64,000 nucleotides of DNA. Source: Bacillota bacterium. Its GTDB lineage: Bacteria > Bacillota > Clostridia > Lachnospirales > Lachnospiraceae. The notes under the pieces are model-generated. The model was not told the origin of the DNA. It searched no databases and saw nothing but the letters and a program-made list of their open reading frames with translations. This document shows positions 43,882-53,759 of this stretch, in pieces (position 1 is the stretch's first letter; each line of letters begins with the position of its first letter). A program made the position numbers and the translations under genes. The stretch is from NCBI GenBank assembly GCA_023412855.1, contig JAEZRJ010000086.1, positions 123,501 to 187,500 on the forward strand, in the 5' to 3' direction.

Positions 43882-45360
43882 ATGATTAATTTGAAGGATG
43901 TATCCTTTTCCTATGCGGGAAGTGAATGGGAGCGCGGAATAAAAAACATCAATTTGACAGTTGGCGAAGGTGAAGTGGTGCTGCTGTGCGGTGAGTCCGG
44001 CTGTGGAAAAACAACGGTGACCCGGTTGATAAATGGCCTGATACCCCATTACTATGAGGGACAGATAAGCGGAGAGGTTCTGATTGGTAAACAACGAATC
44101 CATGAACTGCCACTGCACGAGACATCCCGGCTGGTGGGTTCGGTCTTTCAAAATCCTCGTTCTCAATTCTTCAATGTCAGCACTAACAGCGAGATTGCCT
44201 TTGGCTGTGAGAACATGGCTCTTCCGGTTTCCGAGATTTTTCGGCGGCTTGATCAAACGGTGCATGAGTTTAGGATTGAAAGTTTGATGAATCGGAGTAT
44301 TTTTAAGCTCTCCGGTGGAGAGAAGCAGCAAATTGCCTGTGCATCTGTTGCGGCATTCGATCCTCCGATTCTTGTGCTGGACGAGCCATCTTCCAATATG
44401 GACACAGATGCCGTGGAGGAACTGCGCAGAATCATTGAAATGTGGAAAAAGAAAGGAAAAACTGTTGTCATTGCCGAACACCGGCTGTATTATCTGCGGG
44501 AACTGATTGACCGTGCAATTCATATGAAAGACGGTGTTATCACGGGAGAATATACAGCCCGGACATTCAGGTCGCTTCCTCCGGATAAACTTGCGGAGAT
44601 GGGATTGCGCCCGCTTTTCTTTTCCGATATCGTAAAAGATTACCCCGCAGTGCCTAAATCAAATGAGACTATGACTCTTTCGGGGTTTTCCTATACTTAC
44701 AAGCATACCACAGCCACAGCACTCGACATGAAGGATTTTTCAATCCCTCGAAACGCTATTATTGCTATCGTTGGAAAAAACGGAGCGGGAAAATCCACAT
44801 TTGCCCGATGCTTGTGCGGGTTGGAGAAAAAATTCGGCGGCACGGTGGGAAAAGAGGATCAAGTGCTGCGGGCAAAGCAGCTGCTGAAAAAATCTTATAT
44901 GGTGATGCAGGATGTAAATCACCAGCTTTTTACTGAGAGTGTGTTGGATGAGGTATTGCTCAGCATGAAAGACAGGAAGGAATCATCGGCTGAGTATATC
45001 CTTGATAGTCTTGATTTGCTCCCTTTGAAGGACCTTCACCCTATGTCGCTTTCCGGCGGACAGAAGCAAAGGGTAGCAATTGCCGGGGCTATTGCCAGTG
45101 AACGGGAGATTATTATTTTTGATGAGCCGACAAGCGGTCTTGACCTGTGCCACATGAAAGAGGTCGCATTAAATATAGAACACTTGAAAACGCAAGGAAA
45201 AACCGTATTTCTAATTACGCACGATTTAGAGCTTGTCATGGAGTGCTGTACCCATGTGTTACATTTTGAAAACGGGAAGGTAATGGGAAACTATCCACTT
45301 GATTATGAAGGCTGCAAAAAGCTCAGATCATTTTTCGGTTACATGCCTGCAAGTGATTAA
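43882..45360 (+). CDS. Fused ECF ATPase (two cassettes)
   Basis: A 492-residue protein with two ABC cassettes joined head to tail, equal to EcfA1 and EcfA2. Cassette 1: GESGCGKTT, LSGGEKQQI, ILVLDEPSSNMD. Cassette 2: GKNGAGKST, LSGGQKQRV, IIIFDEPTSGLD. Both sites look intact. AAAGGAGGG precedes the ATG. It is the last gene of the TetR-linked cassette and completes an importer that lies directly downstream of an exporter pair. Confidence 0.92.
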   Translation: MINLKDVSFSYAGSEWERGIKNINLTVGEGEVVLLCGESGCGKTTVTRLINGLIPHYYEGQISGEVLIGKQRIHELPLHETSRLVGSVFQNPRSQFFNVSTNSEIAFGCENMALPVSEIFRRLDQTVHEFRIESLMNRSIFKLSGGEKQQIACASVAAFDPPILVLDEPSSNMDTDAVEELRRIIEMWKKKGKTVVIAEHRLYYLRELIDRAIHMKDGVITGEYTARTFRSLPPDKLAEMGLRPLFFSDIVKDYPAVPKSNETMTLSGFSYTYKHTTATALDMKDFSIPRNAIIAIVGKNGAGKSTFARCLCGLEKKFGGTVGKEDQVLRAKQLLKKSYMVMQDVNHQLFTESVLDEVLLSMKDRKESSAEYILDSLDLLPLKDLHPMSLSGGQKQRVAIAGAIASEREIIIFDEPTSGLDLCHMKEVALNIEHLKTQGKTVFLITHDLELVMECCTHVLHFENGKVMGNYPLDYEGCKKLRSFFGYMPASD

Positions 45361-45448
45361 TATAGTACTCAAAACAAGTTGGATGTCAATATGTTATACT
45401 ATAATTTTTCTGATTTCCGAACCCCTCCAATGAATGACTCATAAAAAT

Positions 45449-45838
45449 CTAGTTTGTCTCCATTTCATAGCTCCATTTTGCAATTTCTGCTATTAACTCC
45501 AGCGGCAGCGGTTTGCTATGTGGAAGCTGCAATGCACCTTTACTTGTTTTATACTCCTCAAGTCTTGGCAAGAAGTGCGCCATAGCCTTCTCGCCGGGAT
45601 ATATCCCAATATGGTTTTTGAACGATGCGAAATGAATGATATTGTGTTTGCTCCAATAAGTGGGCATTTGCCACGATATACGCTCCTCTGCATCCGGGAT
45701 CGCAATCCGGATCGTATCCCTTACCAGATACAAAAGCGGCTGCACACTCTCTGGTTGTGCAGCAATATACTCATTAATTGTTTTCGGCGGTTCATTGCGG
45801 CGATCGATTTGATTAATATTATTTGCTTTTTCTTTCAT
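45449..45838 (-). CDS. DUF1801 (YdhG-like) protein
   Basis: A 129-residue protein matching DUF1801, with TINEYIAAQPESVQPLLYLV, ISWQMPTYWS and IGIYPGEKAM. The family is small, cytoplasmic and of unclear function (related to YdhG/YdeI proteins and iron chaperone frataxin-like folds). The start at 45838 has AGGAGG six bases upstream; the longer open frame reaches into the AraC gene and is not used. Confidence 0.82.
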   Translation of the reverse strand: MKEKANNINQIDRRNEPPKTINEYIAAQPESVQPLLYLVRDTIRIAIPDAEERISWQMPTYWSKHNIIHFASFKNHIGIYPGEKAMAHFLPRLEEYKTSKGALQLPHSKPLPLELIAEIAKWSYEMETN

Positions 45839-45914
45839 CTGCTTCCTCCTTAATTTTAACATACATAACCCATTGAATTCATATAATACTATCTTTCTTA
45901 TACACATCCAAAGG

Positions 45915-46802
45915 TTATCCTTCCGGTTTAAATTTCGTCTCCTTAAATTCCTTCGGAGAAATTCCGAATTCCTTTTTAAATGCTCTGTAAAAGCTGGAAT
46001 AGTCCCTGAAGCCAAAGGACTGATATACCTGGCTGATATGATCATCTCCGAGCAATGCCTCTTTACATGCAAGCAACCTCTTTTTCACAATATACTGATG
46101 GACGGATATACCCATATTGTCCTTGAAAATATGGGAAATATGATATTTACTTACGAAAAATTTATTTGCAATTACATCCAGCGTAAGCTCCTCCTCCAAA
46201 TGCTCTTCTATATAGTAAATCAAATTCTGATATAAATTATTCCCTTCCTCTGAATATTTTAAATACCTTTGTTCATACATTATCCGGTTCAGATGCATGA
46301 TCAGGCCGTTGATGCCCAGCGCAATCCGCACATTCCTTCCGAACCGCTGCCCCTGAATCTCTTCCAGAAGCTCGAACACCTTTGCCTGAATCGTATTAAA
46401 AGCAATGACATCATTGTGGATAATATATTCTCCCGTATCCGATACATGCTTCATAAAATAAAGGTAATCCTCCGACAGCTCCAGAAGCTGACTGCAATAT
46501 TCCTCGCTAATCCAAAGCACAAACCGCCTATAAGGCCTCCCGGATTCATGTATCACCGCCTGATGATACACTCTGGGAGGAATAAACACAATATCTCCCG
46601 GCCTCAAATCCCACATCTGATCCTCAATCCGAATAGACACATCACCCTCCAGAAAAAAGTAGAATTCATGATAACCATGCATATGAATTTTTCCCTGCGG
46701 AAGATTCCTATCGTTATAATAATATATTTCAAAGTCCTCCGAAAGCATATACTGCCTTTTCGTAAACTCCGCCCTTAAATTCTTCTTTATTTTCACAGCC
46801 AT
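45915..46802 (-). CDS. AraC-family regulator of the uronate locus
   Basis: A 295-residue regulator with a cupin domain (KIHMHGYHEFYFFLEGDVSI, LRPGDIVFIPPRVYHQ) and a C-terminal AraC HTH pair ending FGISPKEFKE. It is divergent from uxuA, 228 bp away, so it likely controls uxuA-uxuB-uxaC. The start is uncertain: ATG at 46802 with GGAAGGA just upstream is chosen over a TTG at 46874. The ligand is probably a hexuronate or intermediate. Confidence 0.88.
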   Translation of the reverse strand: MAVKIKKNLRAEFTKRQYMLSEDFEIYYYNDRNLPQGKIHMHGYHEFYFFLEGDVSIRIEDQMWDLRPGDIVFIPPRVYHQAVIHESGRPYRRFVLWISEEYCSQLLELSEDYLYFMKHVSDTGEYIIHNDVIAFNTIQAKVFELLEEIQGQRFGRNVRIALGINGLIMHLNRIMYEQRYLKYSEEGNNLYQNLIYYIEEHLEEELTLDVIANKFFVSKYHISHIFKDNMGISVHQYIVKKRLLACKEALLGDDHISQVYQSFGFRDYSSFYRAFKKEFGISPKEFKETKFKPEG

Positions 46803-46976
46803 ATTCCTTCCAACACTGACCATTGCGAAAGTTTCAACCACATTAATTGCAGCCACAATTTCACAACCTTTCAAAACTCCCCAAATTTCGCATTCATCCC
46901 CTACAGAATACCACCACCCCGCAACTTTTACAATATCAACAGCAATTCTATCAATAGACTTTTCCGCCCCGCAATT

Positions 46977-46982
46977 TATAAT
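46977..46982 (+). promoter_or_regulatory. -10 element of the uxu operon
   Basis: TATAAT lies 48 bases before the uxuA start. No good -35 at 17 bases is present, which fits activation by the divergent AraC-type regulator. Confidence 0.45.
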
Positions 46983-47030
46983 AAAAGTACACTACAAACA
47001 AACTTTTGTCAGAGAAAGGAACTGTTAATT

Positions 47031-48104
47031 ATGGAAATGACATTAAGATGGTATGGTTCAAAATTTGACACCGTTACACTGAGCCAGATTCGGCAAATAC
47101 CTGGAGTAACCGGAGTCATCACCACATTATATGACACAGCTCCGGGAGAAGTATGGAGTCCTGAGAGGATTCGTGCATTAAAAGAAGAAGTGGAAGCTTC
47201 CGGACTTCACATATCCGGAATCGAAAGCGTAAACATCCATGAAGCCATTAAAGCAGGTACAGAGGAAAGAGATCAATACATTGATAATTATATCGAGACA
47301 CTTGAGAATCTGGGCAAAGAAGATATTCATCTCGTATGCTACAATTTCATGCCCGTATTTGATTGGACCCGTACCGAACTGGCCCGGATACGCCCCGATG
47401 GTTCTACGGTGCTTGCCTACAATCAGGCGGCTGTAGATGCATTAAATCCCGAGGACATGTTCGGCTCTATCGCCGGAGATTCTAACGGTGCAATCATGCC
47501 CGGCTGGGAACCGGAGCGGATGAAGAAAATCAAGGAATTGTTTGCAATGTACGAAGATATAGACGGAGAGAAACTATTTGCAAATCTGAAATATTTCCTC
47601 GAAAGGATTATGCCTGTTTGCGACAAGTATGACATTAATATGGCAATACACCCCGATGACCCCGCTTGGAGCGTATTCGGCCTTCCACGCATTATTATCA
47701 ATCAGCCTAACATACTTCGTATGATGAAAATGGTGGATAATCCTCACAATGGTGTGACATTTTGCTCCGGTTCCTATGGAACCAATCTGCAAAATGATCT
47801 TCCCGGCATGATCCGCGCCTTAAAGGGAAGAATACATTTTGCCCACGTACGCAATCTGAAGTTCAACAGCCCTGATGATTTCGAAGAATCCGCACATCTT
47901 TCCAGGGATGGTTCCTTCGATATGTACGAAATCATGAAGGCTCTCTATGATATTAAATTTACCGGCCCTATCCGCCCCGATCATGGACGTATGATCTGGG
48001 GAGAGGTTGCGATGCCCGGATACGGACTGTATGATCGAGCGTTAGGAGCAACTTATTTAAACGGCTTATGGGAAGCGATTGAGAAAGGAGAGAGCAGAAA
48101 GTGA
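47031..48104 (+). CDS. uxuA: Mannonate dehydratase
   Basis: A 357-residue TIM-barrel enzyme that dehydrates D-mannonate to 2-keto-3-deoxygluconate. Visible signatures are MEMTLRWYGSKFDTVTLSQI, CYNFMPVFDWTR, MAIHPDDPAWSVFGLPRII, TFCSGSYGTNLQND, HFAHVRN and RPDHGRMIWGE. AAAGGA precedes the ATG. The stop overlaps the start of uxuB by four bases. It is the third step of glucuronate breakdown. Confidence 0.96.
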   Translation: MEMTLRWYGSKFDTVTLSQIRQIPGVTGVITTLYDTAPGEVWSPERIRALKEEVEASGLHISGIESVNIHEAIKAGTEERDQYIDNYIETLENLGKEDIHLVCYNFMPVFDWTRTELARIRPDGSTVLAYNQAAVDALNPEDMFGSIAGDSNGAIMPGWEPERMKKIKELFAMYEDIDGEKLFANLKYFLERIMPVCDKYDINMAIHPDDPAWSVFGLPRIIINQPNILRMMKMVDNPHNGVTFCSGSYGTNLQNDLPGMIRALKGRIHFAHVRNLKFNSPDDFEESAHLSRDGSFDMYEIMKALYDIKFTGPIRPDHGRMIWGEVAMPGYGLYDRALGATYLNGLWEAIEKGESRK

Positions 48105-49723
48105 AATTGAATCGAACCGGTATGAACGACAAAAAAGCGTGGTCTGAAAAAGGATATGCCCTCCCCCTTTATGATAGAAATGCGGTGGAGGAAAAAACCA
48201 AATCTGCCCCTTACTGGATTCATTTTGGCGCAGGTAACATCTTCCGCGCTTTTCAGGCAAATGTGGTGCAGAATCTTTTGAATAAAAAGGTTCTGGATAA
48301 AGGGCTTATCGTTGCCGAAGGCTTCGATTATGAAATCATACAAAAGATGAATCATCCTCATGACGACCTTTCCATTCTTGTAACGTTGAAGGCCGACGGT
48401 TCTGTGGAGAAAACGGTGGTTGCGAGCGTGGTGGAATCCTTGTGTGCGGATGCGGATAATCACGAGGACTTTGGCCGGCTGCGCGCGATTTTTTCCAGTG
48501 CGTCCTTGCAGATGGTCAGCTTTACCATTACAGAAAAAGGGTATCTCCTTACGGACGGCAAGGGCAACACCCTTCCCTCCGTAGCCGCAGACATGAAGCG
48601 CGGACCCAAAAAGCCGGAAAGCTATATCGGAAAAATTGCGAGCCTGCTTTACACACGGTTTCAGGCCGGAGCGACATCGGTGGCTATGGTCAGTATGGAT
48701 AATTGTTCTCATAACGGTACCCGCCTTTATGAAGCGATTTATGCTTTTGCAGATAAATGGAGCGAATCCGGTTTAACGGAAAAAGGCTTTAAGGAATATA
48801 TAAGCAATCCTGCCAGAGTTTCTTTCCCTTGGACTATGATAGATAAGATTACCCCGAGGCCCGACCCTTCCATAGAAGAGATTCTTAAAAGAGACGGTGT
48901 AGAAGAGCTGGAACCTGCAGTCACTGCCAAACACACTTATATGGCTCCTTTCGTAAATGCGGAAGAATGTCAGTATCTCGTCATTGAGGATGCCTTTCCT
49001 AACGGCCGGCCTGCGCTGGAAAAGGGCGGCATTATTTTTACCGATCGGGAAACTGTGGATAAGGTGGAGAAAATGAAAGTCTGTACTTGCCTGAACCCGC
49101 TTCATACAGCGCTAGCAGTGTTCGGCTGCGTCCTCGGTTATGATTTGATTTCAAAGGAAATGAAGGACGATGTTCTGCGCAGGCTGGTAGAGGAGATCGG
49201 ATACAAGGAAGGGCTTCCGGTAGTAATCAATCCCGGCATTCTGGATCCTAAGCAGTTTATTGATACCGTTTTAAACGTGCGCATTCCCAATCCGTTCATG
49301 CCGGATACTCCGCAGCGTATCGCAACGGATACGTCCCAGAAGCTGGCAATCCGCTTCGGCGAAACTATCAAGGCATATATTGCGTCTCCGGAGCTTAATG
49401 TTTCCGGCTTAAAGGGGATTTTGCTGGTTTTTGCAGGATGGTTCCGTTACCTTATGGGTATCGATGACAACGGAAATCAATTTGAACTCAGTCCGGATCC
49501 TCTTTTAGATGCTCTGCGTCTTTATATGGATGGGCTTAGCTTGGATGATGACAATAATACGGAAGAAAAAATAGAGAATAGGATAAGACCTGTTTTAGAG
49601 AATAAGAATATTTTTGGAGTAAATTTATACGATGCAGGACTCGCACCTCTGGTGTGCATCTACTTCCGGGAGATGCTTGCCGGCCCCGGAGCAGTAAGAA
49701 AGACACTGGAAAAATATGTATAG
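48101..49723 (+). CDS. uxuB: Fructuronate reductase (mannonate oxidoreductase)
   Basis: A 540-residue member of the long-chain mannitol dehydrogenase family. IHFGAGNIFRAFQ is the N-terminal nucleotide-binding motif; VSMDNCSHNGTRL and MIDKITPRP follow; the catalytic Lys region is MKVCTCLNPLHTALAVFG. It reduces D-fructuronate to D-mannonate with NADH. Start is GTG, overlapping the uxuA stop, with AGGAGAG upstream. Gene order and context support UxuB over mannitol or tagaturonate dehydrogenases. Confidence 0.92.
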   Translation: MKLNRTGMNDKKAWSEKGYALPLYDRNAVEEKTKSAPYWIHFGAGNIFRAFQANVVQNLLNKKVLDKGLIVAEGFDYEIIQKMNHPHDDLSILVTLKADGSVEKTVVASVVESLCADADNHEDFGRLRAIFSSASLQMVSFTITEKGYLLTDGKGNTLPSVAADMKRGPKKPESYIGKIASLLYTRFQAGATSVAMVSMDNCSHNGTRLYEAIYAFADKWSESGLTEKGFKEYISNPARVSFPWTMIDKITPRPDPSIEEILKRDGVEELEPAVTAKHTYMAPFVNAEECQYLVIEDAFPNGRPALEKGGIIFTDRETVDKVEKMKVCTCLNPLHTALAVFGCVLGYDLISKEMKDDVLRRLVEEIGYKEGLPVVINPGILDPKQFIDTVLNVRIPNPFMPDTPQRIATDTSQKLAIRFGETIKAYIASPELNVSGLKGILLVFAGWFRYLMGIDDNGNQFELSPDPLLDALRLYMDGLSLDDDNNTEEKIENRIRPVLENKNIFGVNLYDAGLAPLVCIYFREMLAGPGAVRKTLEKYV

Positions 49724-49754
49724 GACTTAGGTGATTCGAAAGGAGCCTCTGTTT

Positions 49755-51158
49755 ATGAAACCTTTTATTCATGAAGACTTTATGCTAAGCACTGCCACTG
49801 CAAGGGAGCTGTACCATCAGCATGCAGAAAAGATGCCGATTATCGATTTTCATAATCATCTGAATCCCCGGGATATTTATGAGGATTCCCGCTATAACAA
49901 TATGACTGAGGTATGGCTGGGCTGCGACCATTACAAATGGAGGGTGATGCGCGCTGCCGGCATTCCGGAAGAGTTGATAACCGGGGATGGCAAACCCATA
50001 GAGAAATTTGTGGCATGGTCTAATACCGTACAAAATTGCATCGGCAATCCGCTGTACCATTGGACTCATCTGGAACTTAAGCGGTACTTTGGTGTCGATA
50101 CGATCCTCACGCCCGATTTTGCTGAAGATATATGGGAAACCTGCAATGAGAAGCTGAAAACTCCGCATTATTCCATTCGTAATCTGTTAAAGATGCAAAG
50201 TGCCGAGGTGCTGTGCACCACCGACGACCCTGTGGATGATTTGGAATGGCATAGAAATCTGGCAGAAGAAGGTTTCAGCATCCGTGTACTTCCAACCTTT
50301 CGTCCGGAAAAGGCACTCGGTATAGAAAAAGTTGATTTTCCTGCCTATATAGGCCGGTTAGAGCAAAAAACCGGACTTAGTATCACTTCTTTGGAGGATG
50401 TCATTTCAGCGCTTAAAAAACGGTTGGATTACTTTATTGAGGCTGGATGCCGCGTAACCGACCACAGCCTGGAAGGCAGCTTTTATATACCAGCCACTTA
50501 TGAAGATACCGATGCTATTTATAAAAAACGTATGGCAGGTGCTTGCCTGCCTACGGAAGAAGCAGCGAAATACCGAGGTTTTCTGCTGACAGAGCTTGGC
50601 AGGGAATATGCCCGCCGAAATCTCGTTATGCAGCTCCACATAGGCGCAATCCGCAGTAATTCCACAAGGATGCTGAAAAAATTAGGACCGGATACCGGCT
50701 TTGACAGTCTGAATGATTTCAATTATGCGCCTCAATTGTCCGCCCTTCTGGATGTTATGGACCAAACGGAGGAACTGCCCAAGACTGTTCTTTATTACCT
50801 GAATCCCAAGGATGCGGAAATGCTCGCTTCCATGGCCGGTAACTTCCAGAGCAATGCTCACGGAATCAGAGGAAAAATACAGCTTGGCAGCGCATGGTGG
50901 TTCTGCGACCACAAGAACGGTATGGAAAGGCAGATGAACGCTTTGTCGGACGTTGGGTTAATTTCCACCTTTATAGGAATGCTGACCGATTCCAGAAGCT
51001 TCCTGTCTTTTCCGAGACATGAATACTTTCGGCGAATTCTGTGCAATAGAATCGGAGCCTTGGTTGAAAACGGAGAGTATCCAAAAGATATGAATTATTT
51101 AGGTGAGATGGTGGAAAATATTTGCTATAACAATGCAAAGGAATATTTTAATTTATAG
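49755..51158 (+). CDS. uxaC: Uronate isomerase
   Basis: A 467-residue amidohydrolase-like enzyme that converts D-glucuronate to D-fructuronate (or galacturonate to tagaturonate). Motifs are IIDFHNHLNPRDI (metal HxH), CTTDDPVDDLEWH, MQLHIGAIRSNSTRM and GMLTDSRSFLSFPRHEYFRR. The start is ATG at 49755 with AAGGAG eight bases upstream. It completes the uxaC-uxuB-uxuA set for glucuronate. The KDG kinase and aldolase are not in this window. Confidence 0.96.
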   Translation: MKPFIHEDFMLSTATARELYHQHAEKMPIIDFHNHLNPRDIYEDSRYNNMTEVWLGCDHYKWRVMRAAGIPEELITGDGKPIEKFVAWSNTVQNCIGNPLYHWTHLELKRYFGVDTILTPDFAEDIWETCNEKLKTPHYSIRNLLKMQSAEVLCTTDDPVDDLEWHRNLAEEGFSIRVLPTFRPEKALGIEKVDFPAYIGRLEQKTGLSITSLEDVISALKKRLDYFIEAGCRVTDHSLEGSFYIPATYEDTDAIYKKRMAGACLPTEEAAKYRGFLLTELGREYARRNLVMQLHIGAIRSNSTRMLKKLGPDTGFDSLNDFNYAPQLSALLDVMDQTEELPKTVLYYLNPKDAEMLASMAGNFQSNAHGIRGKIQLGSAWWFCDHKNGMERQMNALSDVGLISTFIGMLTDSRSFLSFPRHEYFRRILCNRIGALVENGEYPKDMNYLGEMVENICYNNAKEYFNL

Positions 51159-51160
51159 GG

Positions 51161-52054
51161 ATGAATTCAATGGAGTGGTTTCCATCAAAGCTATAAAAAA
51201 TAATCACTTATATAAAGCCGCATGTATATCCTTTGGACTTTATTGCAAATCTCTGGAAAAATAAATATATAACGGCACAGCAGCACAGAGAAAAATATCT
51301 TTTAGATTACTATACAAAAGAAGTTCCTTTAAGAGAGAAAATAAAAGAGTGCCTGGAGGATTATTTTTCTGATACAATCAGCTATGGAATGAGAGAAGAC
51401 GAGCATGCCGGAGAACAATTCTACAATTATGTAACGAGGGGCTTGATTCATGGTTGGATGAAAAATGGAGGAAAGAGGCCTTGTGAAAATTTGTATTGGT
51501 GCGCTGAAAAAGAGGATTTTTCAGAACAGGTCTTATGGTATCAGGGAAAATGTGAAGAGGGGATTAAAAGGTTTGGAAGGCTGCTTAAGAAGTGTGAGGA
51601 AGTGAAGGGAGGAGAATTGTGGGAAGATTCTATTTTACTTCAAGTGAAGCTCCATTTTTTTTGCATGAAGGGAGCAGTTGCGTTCTGCGAGGGATATAAT
51701 AAATATAAAAATGAAAAATATATGGATGCTTTTTATCTGATTGGAGAAGCTGCAATACAGTATGAGGAGGCCAACCAAGCTATGCGGGAAAGAGAGCATG
51801 GCAAATGGAAAGACTTTTATGCCAATGACTGTCTGGCAGATATAAAGGAAACTGCCTATTGTCTGGAGCGATTGATGGGATATATCCGTAATCTGGATGA
51901 TGGGCCCGATTTTTATAAATGGCAAAGAGATGTGGTCTATTCCGAAGAGGATAAAAGAGTAGTATTGATAACAAATATGGAAAATCATATGTCGGATCTG
52001 GAATTGTTCCGGGCAATGAAAAACTATCGAAGAGAAATATCAGAACGCATTTAA
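51161..52054 (+). pseudogene. Uncharacterised gene with in-frame stop at codon 12
   Basis: An ATG at 51161, just after uxaC, opens MNSMEWFPSKL and then meets TAA at 51194-51196. The same frame continues without a further stop to 52054 for 286 codons with no good start of its own; the nearest is a TTG at 51233 without a ribosome site. The long part (IKPHVYPLDFIANLWKN and then a helical, Trp- and Tyr-rich sequence) is not recognised. It may be a pseudogene, a stop-suppressed gene, or a 5'-truncated remnant of a sugar enzyme. Position downstream of uxaC hints at uronate metabolism. Confidence 0.5.
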
Positions 52055-52102
52055 TACGCGAAGGCTTTAGAACGCAATACGCCCCGCTCGTCGAAGCAGG
52101 GT

Positions 52103-52960
52103 TCAGGAATTAAACCGGGAATATTTCTTCGGAGATATGCCCACTGCTTTTGTAAAGGATTTTAAAAAGTTGCTATAGTCGTTAAAACCGCATTTTTCAC
52201 AGGTCTCCGTCACGGAATGCCCTTCATTTAGCAAAGATTTTGCGATGGTAATCCTTCTCGCGGTAATATATTTGTTGATTGTAGTTCCGGTGGTAGACTT
52301 GAAGATGCGGCACAAATAAGAACCGCTTAAGTAAAAGTATTCCGACAGCATCTCAAGCGTCAAGTCTTCAGAAATATGTTGATTGATATAAGAAAGAATA
52401 TCATCCACCTGAGCATGATTCGTTGTGACCGCTTCCTTATATTTGCGATGGCAGGATTCATCAAAAAACTTATTTAAAAATACCATAAGCTCCGTAAGAG
52501 CCGAACGCTCCGTCAAATCCGTGCCGAAGCCTTCGGCTTCCGCTATTTTATGTATCAGATAAATAAAGCGTTTGCCCAAATCGGAATCGAGATGAAATTT
52601 ATGAGGATAATCCGCATTTCTGTGAGTAAAGCAATGGCTTAAGTCGGTTATTTTAGAAGAAATACGACTTAAATAATCGGGATGAATGGAAAGAACGATT
52701 CTCTCGTGAATGCGGGCATCTATCTGTGTCAGATGATGGCTTTCATACTGGTTAATAAAGAAAATATCTCCCGGCTCAATCGTATAAAACCGGTTATCGA
52801 TCAAGAACTGCTTGCCTCCGGATATAGAATAATAAATCTCGTAGCAGTCGTGAATATGCATGTCCAACGGCTTTTCATCGCTATAAAGATGTGCAAGAGA
52901 AAAATACTTGTTTGTAATGCAATACTGAATCGCTTCCATGTTGGATGTAAATTCTTTCAT
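52103..52960 (-). CDS. AraC-family transcriptional regulator
   Basis: A 285-residue regulator: cupin-type N-terminus with MHIHDCYEIYYSISGGKQFL, YTIEPGDIFFINQYESHH, and a C-terminal HTH pair (LTLEMLSEYFYLSGSYLCRI, GFNDYSNFLKSFTKAVGISP). Start is ATG at 52960; a GTG four codons earlier is an alternative. It is convergent with the gene at 51161 and in the same direction as the YczE-type gene 123 bp upstream. The target is not obvious; it may control the uronate or the YczE gene. Confidence 0.9.
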   Translation of the reverse strand: MKEFTSNMEAIQYCITNKYFSLAHLYSDEKPLDMHIHDCYEIYYSISGGKQFLIDNRFYTIEPGDIFFINQYESHHLTQIDARIHERIVLSIHPDYLSRISSKITDLSHCFTHRNADYPHKFHLDSDLGKRFIYLIHKIAEAEGFGTDLTERSALTELMVFLNKFFDESCHRKYKEAVTTNHAQVDDILSYINQHISEDLTLEMLSEYFYLSGSYLCRIFKSTTGTTINKYITARRITIAKSLLNEGHSVTETCEKCGFNDYSNFLKSFTKAVGISPKKYSRFNS

Positions 52961-53095
52961 GACCTTTTGCACCTTTCCCTTTTCTTTTCAATTGTAATTT
53001 TAAGCATATCATCGCTTCATCTACCATTATAAGGGGCATGTTTAGCATTTACAACATTTTCATCAATTCGAGTTTTTTATTTGCAGTTTCTTAAT

Positions 53096-53743
53096 TTAAA
53101 CTTGCTTTAGTAATTTCTTTGAAACAGTCCTTGTAAAAAACTGTATGGAAGGTCCGAGCATCAAAACCGTGAGAAACGTTCCGATGCCAACTAATCCGCC
53201 TGCTATAAAAGCTATAATTACTGCGGTTCCGTCACAAGCGATACGACAGAAGAGATAAGGTAAATGAGCTTGTTCTGATAGTCCGAGTGAAAGGTAATCA
53301 TAGGGAGAGATGCCTGAGGCTGAAGTCTGGTAAAGGGATACGCCCATTGCCGATATAAGAATAGCAGACAGCAGAACAATCACCCGAACTGGATAAATAT
53401 CAGGGAGTGTAATATAATGAGTATCCAAATACATACAAAAATCCGCTACATAGCCGACCAGAGTCCAGTTTACCAGCGTTCCGATTCCAATATATTTTTT
53501 GCCCAAAAAGAACTGGAAGCTGAAAAGAAAAAAATTAAATATCAAAAGAAACGTTCCATAATTTAAAGGGGTCCTCATGGATAAAGATAATGTCATGGCA
53601 GAAAAGGGATCATTGCCCAATGCCGCATGGCGGTAAAAAGCAATTCCGATACCAAGCAGAGTATTTCCTGCGAACATACATAGAATTCTGCGAAGACCAA
53701 GACCCGACAGATATTTCATTAAAATAACAAGTGTTTTTTTCAT
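53096..53743 (-). CDS. YczE/YitT-type membrane protein
   Basis: A 215-residue membrane protein with about five hydrophobic segments. It matches the YczE/YyaS/YitT family: GIGIAFYRHAALGNDPFSAM near the N-terminus and SASGISPYDYLSL in the middle. Transport or regulatory roles have been proposed but are unproven. AGGAG lies 12 bases before the ATG and overlaps the stop of a leader ORF. It has a strong promoter about 215 bases upstream. Confidence 0.8.
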   Translation of the reverse strand: MKKTLVILMKYLSGLGLRRILCMFAGNTLLGIGIAFYRHAALGNDPFSAMTLSLSMRTPLNYGTFLLIFNFFLFSFQFFLGKKYIGIGTLVNWTLVGYVADFCMYLDTHYITLPDIYPVRVIVLLSAILISAMGVSLYQTSASGISPYDYLSLGLSEQAHLPYLFCRIACDGTAVIIAFIAGGLVGIGTFLTVLMLGPSIQFFTRTVSKKLLKQV

Positions 53744-53759
53744 CTCAGTTAGTTTCTCC

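Noticed and set aside
43486..44523. A 345-codon minus-strand frame across EcfT and the ECF ATPase
   Set aside because: It is the shadow of two strongly supported genes.
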